A DNA stretch of 64,000 bases from Halomonas gemina (GTDB lineage Bacteria; Pseudomonadota; Gammaproteobacteria; Pseudomonadales; Halomonadaceae), in the NCBI RefSeq assembly GCF_023554995.1, contig NZ_JAMJPK010000004.1, positions 310,001 through 374,000 of the forward strand, in the 5' to 3' direction. This document shows positions 60,001 through 64,000 of this stretch, piece by piece. A program made the translations under genes and the position numbers. Numbering within the stretch: position 1 is the first letter of the stretch; the number at the start of each line of letters is the position of its first letter. The notes beneath the pieces are model-generated. The model searched no databases. It worked only from the letters and a program-made list of their open reading frames with translations, and was not told the origin of the DNA.

Positions 60001-60085
60001 TGGTGCGGATGGGGAGACTCGAACTCCCAAGCCCGAAGGCACCAGGACCTAAACCTGGCGTGTCTACCAATTCCACCACATCCGC
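60001..60085 (-). tRNA. tRNA-Leu (anticodon UAG)
   Basis: On the minus strand the sequence begins GCGGATG and ends CATCCGC-A-CCA, giving a 7-base-pair acceptor with an encoded CCA. The anticodon arm is CCAGG-TTTAGGT-CCTGG with anticodon TAG. The variable arm TGCCTTCGGGCT is the long type expected for tRNA-Leu. The T arm GGGAGTTCGAGTCTCCC is intact. Confidence 0.95.
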
Positions 60086-60177
60086 ACGGGCAGGCAGGCG
60101 AGCACATTCTACGGACGCTTCCGCGCAAGTCAATTGCCATTGGGCAGCCTCCCGGCTATTGCAGTTACGTATAGTGA

Positions 60178-60386
60178 GAGGCGCCGGGGACAGGTCGTAG
60201 AGGGGGTCCGAGGACCAGGGGTGAGGAGGATTCCTCCGAACGGGCTGGCCATGGATGGCCAGCACCGGACCTGCAAGCGGAGCGGGACGAGAGCGCCGCA
60301 GGGCCGAGGTAGCGTACACGGACGTATTTACAGCGCCCCCTCGACGGTCCGGCGCTCCGGGGCCTGTCGCCGGAACAGCCTCGAGC
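60178..60386 (+). repeat. dispersed intergenic repeat, long copy
   Basis: About 209 bases starting GAGGCGCCGGGGACAGG and ending GGAACAGCCTCGAGC. It contains GAGGGGGTCC, GGCCATGGATGGCC and CAGCGCCCCCTCGAC, in the same order as the 114-base copy at 35074-35187. The ends can pair (CGCCGGGGACAGG with CCTGTCGCCGG), giving a long hairpin. It fills most of the 304-base gap between the tRNA and bioD and ends three bases past the bioD stop codon. Confidence 0.75.
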
Positions 60387-60389
60387 TTT

Positions 60390-61112
60390 TCAGCCAAATG
60401 CGATTGTCCTTGGAAGCCTCAGGTGATCGGCGGCGGCAGCGGCCATGGCGTTTGCCTCTCCAGTCGCCAGACGCGGCACCACGCCAAGGCAGGGCGCCGG
60501 CAGCGTGGCCTCGAGGGTCGCCAGGTTGTCGCGGTAGAGGGCCTCGTCGCCGGCCGCATCGAAGGAGAGCCCGGGTTCCACCAGGCTGCCGACCCAGCCC
60601 GCCAGGTGCCGCCCGTCTGCCTGGATCGCCTCTGCAGTGAGCCGCGCGTGGCTGATGCAGCCCAGGCGCAGGCCCACCACCAGGATCACCGGCAGCCCGA
60701 GCCGAACGGCCATGCCGGAGAGGTCCTCGGACGCGTTCAGCGGCACTCGCCAGCCGCCGGCGCCCTCGACCAGGGTCAGGTCACGCCGCTCGGCAAGCAG
60801 CGGGCGGGCATGGTCGACCAGGTCGTCGAGGGCCAGGGTCACGCCGGCCCGGCGGGCGGCCAGGTGCGGGGCGATGGCCGGGACGAAGGTGAAGGGGTTG
60901 ACCGCGTCATAGTCCGGCAATGGTTGGCTCTGCGCCTGTAGCGCCAGGGCATCGGCGTTGCGCAGGCCCTCGGGGGTGGCCTCGCAGCCCGAGGCCACGG
61001 GCTTGAGGCCCAGGGTAGTCAGGCCGCGTCGGCGCGCCAGGGCCAGCAGGCCGCTGGTGACCAGGGTCTTGCCGGCGTCGGTGTCGGTGCCGGTGACGAA
61101 GTAGGCGCTCAT
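60390..61112 (-). CDS. bioD: dethiobiotin synthetase
   Basis: A 240-residue ATPase-fold enzyme that closes the ureido ring of dethiobiotin. P-loop GTDTDAGKTLV at residues 8-18, followed by LKPVASGCE near 36; the second motif VEGAGGWRVPL is near 114. It starts one base after the bioC stop codon and is the last gene of the tight bio run. Confidence 0.96.
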   Translation of the reverse strand: MSAYFVTGTDTDAGKTLVTSGLLALARRRGLTTLGLKPVASGCEATPEGLRNADALALQAQSQPLPDYDAVNPFTFVPAIAPHLAARRAGVTLALDDLVDHARPLLAERRDLTLVEGAGGWRVPLNASEDLSGMAVRLGLPVILVVGLRLGCISHARLTAEAIQADGRHLAGWVGSLVEPGLSFDAAGDEALYRDNLATLEATLPAPCLGVVPRLATGEANAMAAAAADHLRLPRTIAFG

Positions 61113-61113
61113 T

Positions 61114-61926
61114 TCAGGCGTAAAGCTCCAGGGTCAGCAGGCGATAGGTCACGGGCAGGCCCTCGGGCTCGCGCTGCGTCTCGTAGCGGCGCTCGGCCCG
61201 GGCCAGGTCGGCGCGGGTTAGCCTGGCGCCTGTCCGCGACGTCTGGGCGCCGATGCCCTTGATGGAGGCCATTACCGCGGGCAGGTCCGGATAGTGGAAG
61301 CGCTGCGTGGTGGCGTCGACCAGGATGCGGGGGAAGCCCGCCGCCCGGGCGGCTTGCCGGTGGCGGGCGGCATCGCGGAAGGTCAGCAGGCCGGCGGGCT
61401 TCCCCGGCCGTGACCAGGCCCGGCCGACCTCGGCCAGGGTGCCGGGGGCCAGGGTGTTGACCAGTGCCCGGCCGCCCGGGCGCAGCACGCGGCGAAGCTC
61501 GGCCATCACGGCGTCGAGGTCCGGACACCACTGGACCGCCAGGTTGGAGACCACCAGGTCCTGGCTGGCGTCTCCCAGCGGCAGGGCGGCGGCATCGCCG
61601 CATAGCCAGCGGGCCGTGTCGCCGTGTGTGCGCCGGGCCACCTCGAGCATGCCCGGGGCAAGGTCCAGGCCGATGACCGTGCAGCCACCACCGAAGTGCC
61701 CGGCCAGGTGTGCGGTCATCTCGCCCGGCCCGCAGCCGAGGTCCAGCACCCGCTCGGCCCGCTCGGGAAGGCGGGAGCGAAGCATCCCGCCCATGATCCG
61801 CTGGGCAACGGCGCGCTCGGCATAGCGCGGGGCCGCACGGGAGAAGGCGCGGGCCACGCGGGCCTGCCAGTCATTGCCTGGAGCAGCGCTGCGGGAGGCA
61901 GTGGCGGCGAGCGGCAGGGTGGTCAT
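61114..61926 (-). CDS. bioC: malonyl-ACP O-methyltransferase
   Basis: A 270-residue SAM methyltransferase. SAM motif I is VLDLGCGPGEMTAHL near residues 61-75; the BioC-type N-terminus (VARAFSRAAPRYAERAVAQ) is present. It masks malonyl-ACP as a methyl ester so that fatty acid synthase builds pimeloyl-ACP methyl ester. It overlaps bioH by four bases. Confidence 0.95.
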   Translation of the reverse strand: MTTLPLAATASRSAAPGNDWQARVARAFSRAAPRYAERAVAQRIMGGMLRSRLPERAERVLDLGCGPGEMTAHLAGHFGGGCTVIGLDLAPGMLEVARRTHGDTARWLCGDAAALPLGDASQDLVVSNLAVQWCPDLDAVMAELRRVLRPGGRALVNTLAPGTLAEVGRAWSRPGKPAGLLTFRDAARHRQAARAAGFPRILVDATTQRFHYPDLPAVMASIKGIGAQTSRTGARLTRADLARAERRYETQREPEGLPVTYRLLTLELYA

Positions 61927-62642
61927 GGCACGGTCACCCTGGCGATGTCGGCGAGGCAGGCGGTAAGCGACGCCGGCTGGCTGAGCATCGGGCCGTGGCC
62001 GGCATCAACCAGGCGATGGTCGGCGCTGTAGCGCAGCGCCGGGGCGAGCAGCGGGTCCTGCTCCCCCGCGATGCGCCATACCGGGCAGGGCGAGCGGGCC
62101 AGTCGCTCAGCGTTATCGAGCTCGGCGAGCTGGGTGAGCCCGGCGGCCAGGGTGGCGCGGTCGGTGCCGACGCTCTCGTTATCACCATTGCCGAGCAGCG
62201 CACGCAGTTGCCGATGGGCCGCGCGCGGGTCGGGCTCGCCCTGGAGCTGCCAGCGCCGGAAGTGGGACAGGGTGGCATCAGGGTCGCGGGTGAAGGCGTG
62301 GCGGAAGGCAGCCAGCTCCGCCCCGGGGATGCCCTCGTCATGACAGAAGCGCTCCCCCATGCCGAGCAGCACCAGGGCATGGGGCGCTGGCAGATAGTCG
62401 AGCAGGGCGGTGGCGAGCAGCCCGCCCAGCGACCAGCCCACCCAGACGGCGTCCGGCGGCAGGTCGTCGGCCATGGCGTCGGCCAGGCTGTCCAGATCGG
62501 CGGGGTCGGCAAGCGCCGGGCGGCCACCGTAACCCGGCCAGTCGGGGGTGGAGACGTCAAGCCCCACCGGCCAGTGCCCGGCCAGCGGCTGCCAGAGCCG
62601 CGCGTCGCAGCCCCAGCCGGCGAGCAGCACCAGGCGCGTCAT
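61923..62642 (-). CDS. bioH: pimeloyl-ACP methyl ester carboxylesterase
   Basis: A 239-residue alpha/beta hydrolase: opening LVLLAGWGCDARLWQPLAGH, nucleophile Ser in WVGWSLGGLLA (about residues 67-77), His in VDAGHGPMLS near 212. It removes the methyl ester from pimeloyl-ACP methyl ester. It overlaps both bioF and bioC. Confidence 0.95.
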   Translation of the reverse strand: MTRLVLLAGWGCDARLWQPLAGHWPVGLDVSTPDWPGYGGRPALADPADLDSLADAMADDLPPDAVWVGWSLGGLLATALLDYLPAPHALVLLGMGERFCHDEGIPGAELAAFRHAFTRDPDATLSHFRRWQLQGEPDPRAAHRQLRALLGNGDNESVGTDRATLAAGLTQLAELDNAERLARSPCPVWRIAGEQDPLLAPALRYSADHRLVDAGHGPMLSQPASLTACLADIARVTVP

Positions 62643-63811
62643 GGGCTCGCCTCCGCGCCTGCCAGGGTTTCCCGGGCCTTGCAGTCGGCCAGCGCATCGA
62701 GCAGGGCGTCCAGCTCGTTATCCGTGTGGGCGGCACTCAGGGTGATGCGCAGCCGCGCCTGGCCGCGGGGCACCGTGGGCTCGCGGATCGCGCCGACCAT
62801 GATCCCCCGCTCGGCCAGCCAGGCCGCCCAGGCCATCACCCGCTGGCTCTCGCCCAGCACCAGCGGCTGGATCGGCGTGGTGGAGGCGGCCAGCGGCAGC
62901 CCCAGGGTGGTGGCCTCGCGGCGGAAGCGCGCGATCAGCATTGCCAGGCGGCTGCGTCGCTCGGGTTCGGCCTCGAGAAGCTGCAGGGCCTTCAGGGTAG
63001 CCGCCGCCACCCCCGGTGGCTGGGCGGTGGTGTACACATAGGGACGGGCGAACTGGGTAAGGTGCTCGACCAGTGCCTCGCTTCCCGCCACGAAGGCGCC
63101 GGCGGAGCCCAGCGCCTTGCCCAGGGTGCCCACCAGTACCGGCACCGCGTCGATCCCGTGGGCGCGGCCCACGCAGCCGTCGCCGGCCTCGCCCAGCACG
63201 CCCAGGCCGTGGGCATCATCGACCATCAGCCAGGCCCCATGACGGCGGGCAGCCGCCGCCAGGCCGGCGATATCGGCCACGTCGCCGTCCATGCTGAACA
63301 CCCCGTCGCTGACCACCAGCCGACGTCCCTCTGCCGGGGCGCGGGTGAGCAACCGCTCGAGGTCTCCGAGGTCAGCATGGTGGAAGCGTCGCGAGCGGGC
63401 ACCGGCGAGCCTGGCGCCGTCAAGCAGCGAGGCGTGGTTCAGGCGGTCCTGGAAGAGCCGGGTATCGGGGTCGCAGAGCGCCTGCAGGGCGCCGAGGTTG
63501 GCCATGTAGCCGGTGGAGAAGAGCAGCGCCGCCGGCCGACCGGTGAGCGCAGCCAGGCGCTGCTCCAGTTCCTCGTGCACTTCGAGATGGCCGCTCACCA
63601 GGTGCGAGGCTCGCCCACCGGCGCCGTAGCGTCGCGCGCCCTCGGCCTGGGCGTCGGCGAGACGCGGGTCCCCGGCCAGGCCCAGGTAGTCGTTGCCGGC
63701 GAAGTCACGGCAGCCGTCGCTCAAGCGCCGAGTGCGGCGCTGTCGCCAGCGCCCGGCGTGGCGGCGCGTCGCGGCCCGCTCGGCGAGGTAGGTGTTCCAG
63801 GCTTCCGGCAT
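62639..63811 (-). CDS. bioF: 8-amino-7-oxononanoate synthase
   Basis: A 390-residue PLP enzyme that condenses pimeloyl-ACP with alanine. Motifs: FAGNDYLGLAGDPRL near residues 38-52, DDAHGLGVLGE near 198-208, and the PLP Lys in GTLGKALGSAGAFVAG near 228-243. It overlaps bioH and is six bases from the end of bioB. Confidence 0.96.
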   Translation of the reverse strand: MPEAWNTYLAERAATRRHAGRWRQRRTRRLSDGCRDFAGNDYLGLAGDPRLADAQAEGARRYGAGGRASHLVSGHLEVHEELEQRLAALTGRPAALLFSTGYMANLGALQALCDPDTRLFQDRLNHASLLDGARLAGARSRRFHHADLGDLERLLTRAPAEGRRLVVSDGVFSMDGDVADIAGLAAAARRHGAWLMVDDAHGLGVLGEAGDGCVGRAHGIDAVPVLVGTLGKALGSAGAFVAGSEALVEHLTQFARPYVYTTAQPPGVAAATLKALQLLEAEPERRSRLAMLIARFRREATTLGLPLAASTTPIQPLVLGESQRVMAWAAWLAERGIMVGAIREPTVPRGQARLRITLSAAHTDNELDALLDALADCKARETLAGAEASP

Positions 63812-63817
63812 GGTGGA

Positions 63818-64000
63818 TCAGGCCCGGGCGGCGTCTTGGGTAACGTTCCGGGTGGCGTCATAGGCGAGCTCATCGGCCCGGCCGATGGCCTGCCGGGCCG
63901 CCTGGTGGACGAGGTCGGTGTCGACGTCGGCCTGCACCCTGGAGTGCATCTGTACGTCATCGACGCAGGTGTTGCGTTGCTCTGGGTGTAATCCCAGCCT
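63818..64000 (-). CDS. bioB: biotin synthase, C-terminal end (cut by window edge)
   Basis: The last 60 codons of a minus-strand gene: LGLHPEQRNTCV near the start and DELAYDATRNVTQDAARA at the end. This matches the BioB C-terminal region (compare LGLNPQQ in E. coli), beyond the radical-SAM core. It lies six bases upstream of bioF, the usual bioB-bioF order. Confidence 0.85.
   Translation of the reverse strand, partial: RLGLHPEQRNTCVDDVQMHSRVQADVDTDLVHQAARQAIGRADELAYDATRNVTQDAARA

Noticed and set aside
1..64000. CRISPR array, rRNA or prophage
   Set aside because: No regularly spaced direct repeats with unique spacers, no rRNA-like sequence and no phage structural genes were seen.

Overview
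The window is high-GC gammaproteobacterial chromosome. The gene families (bioFHCD with bioH inside, TRAP transporters, a PsrA-type box, an AcuR/AcuI pair, dispersed hairpin-like intergenic repeats) and the combination of two arsenite oxidases suggest a Halomonas-like member of the Halomonadaceae. This assignment rests on recognised protein families and not on a marker gene.

Bases 1-4200 look like an island edge. A truncated IS1634-type transposase abuts a cytochrome b561 pseudogene with an in-frame stop. A visibly AT-richer block follows: a VIT1/CCC1-type transporter flanked by direct repeats, a TauE/SafE permease, a rhodanese, a cupin and a secreted protein of unknown function.

Bases 4200-30400 form an arsenic gene block, almost all on the minus strand. 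It holds aioBA (periplasmic arsenite oxidase, aerobic type), then an arxB'-A-B-C-D-like operon (respiratory ArxA/ArrA-type molybdoenzyme, ferredoxin subunits, NrfD anchor, TorD chaperone) whose last gene overlaps an FKBP prolyl isomerase. A perfect FNR/Anr box lies in front of arx. Next come an MFS transporter, a thioredoxin-like protein with a YraQ/ArsP-type permease, an ECF-like sigma factor, a thiolase, a universal stress protein, a CC/Se-motif protein, acr3-arsH-arsC, an FMN reductase, a phnD-C-E-E type ABC importer, a plus-strand fetAB-type pair, and a second ACR3/BASS-type arsenic resistance permease. No aioXSR, arxXSR or arsR gene is visible. Oxidation (Aio, Arx), arsenate reduction (ArsC), arsenite efflux (Acr3 and the second permease), organoarsenical handling (ArsH, possibly the YraQ/ArsP permease) and oxyanion uptake (Phn) are thus clustered.

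Bases 30400-38200 are an acyl-CoA catabolism region: hydrolase, thiolase, TetR regulator, acyl-CoA synthetase, SDR and a 603-residue acyl-CoA dehydrogenase. Two matching TetR operators and a PsrA-type box are visible. Bases 38400-41500 encode a DctPQM TRAP transporter.

Bases 41600-49100 hold a zinc metallopeptidase, a three-gene overlapping operon led by an HTH-glutathione S-transferase fusion, a nucleoside deaminase, two small unknowns (one behind a strong Fur box) and acuR-acuI with identical operators. Bases 49100-58600 hold two ATP-grasp ligase genes, each next to a probable hydrolase (a 675-residue protein with papain-like motifs; a CocE/NonD S15-type hydrolase). The second pair lies behind another perfect FNR/Anr box. 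Between the pairs are a lipoprotein hydrolase, a small winged-helix protein and an outer-membrane-like protein. Bases 58600-64000 are the biotin locus (bioA, tRNA-Leu(UAG), bioD, bioC, bioH, bioF and the 3' end of bioB).
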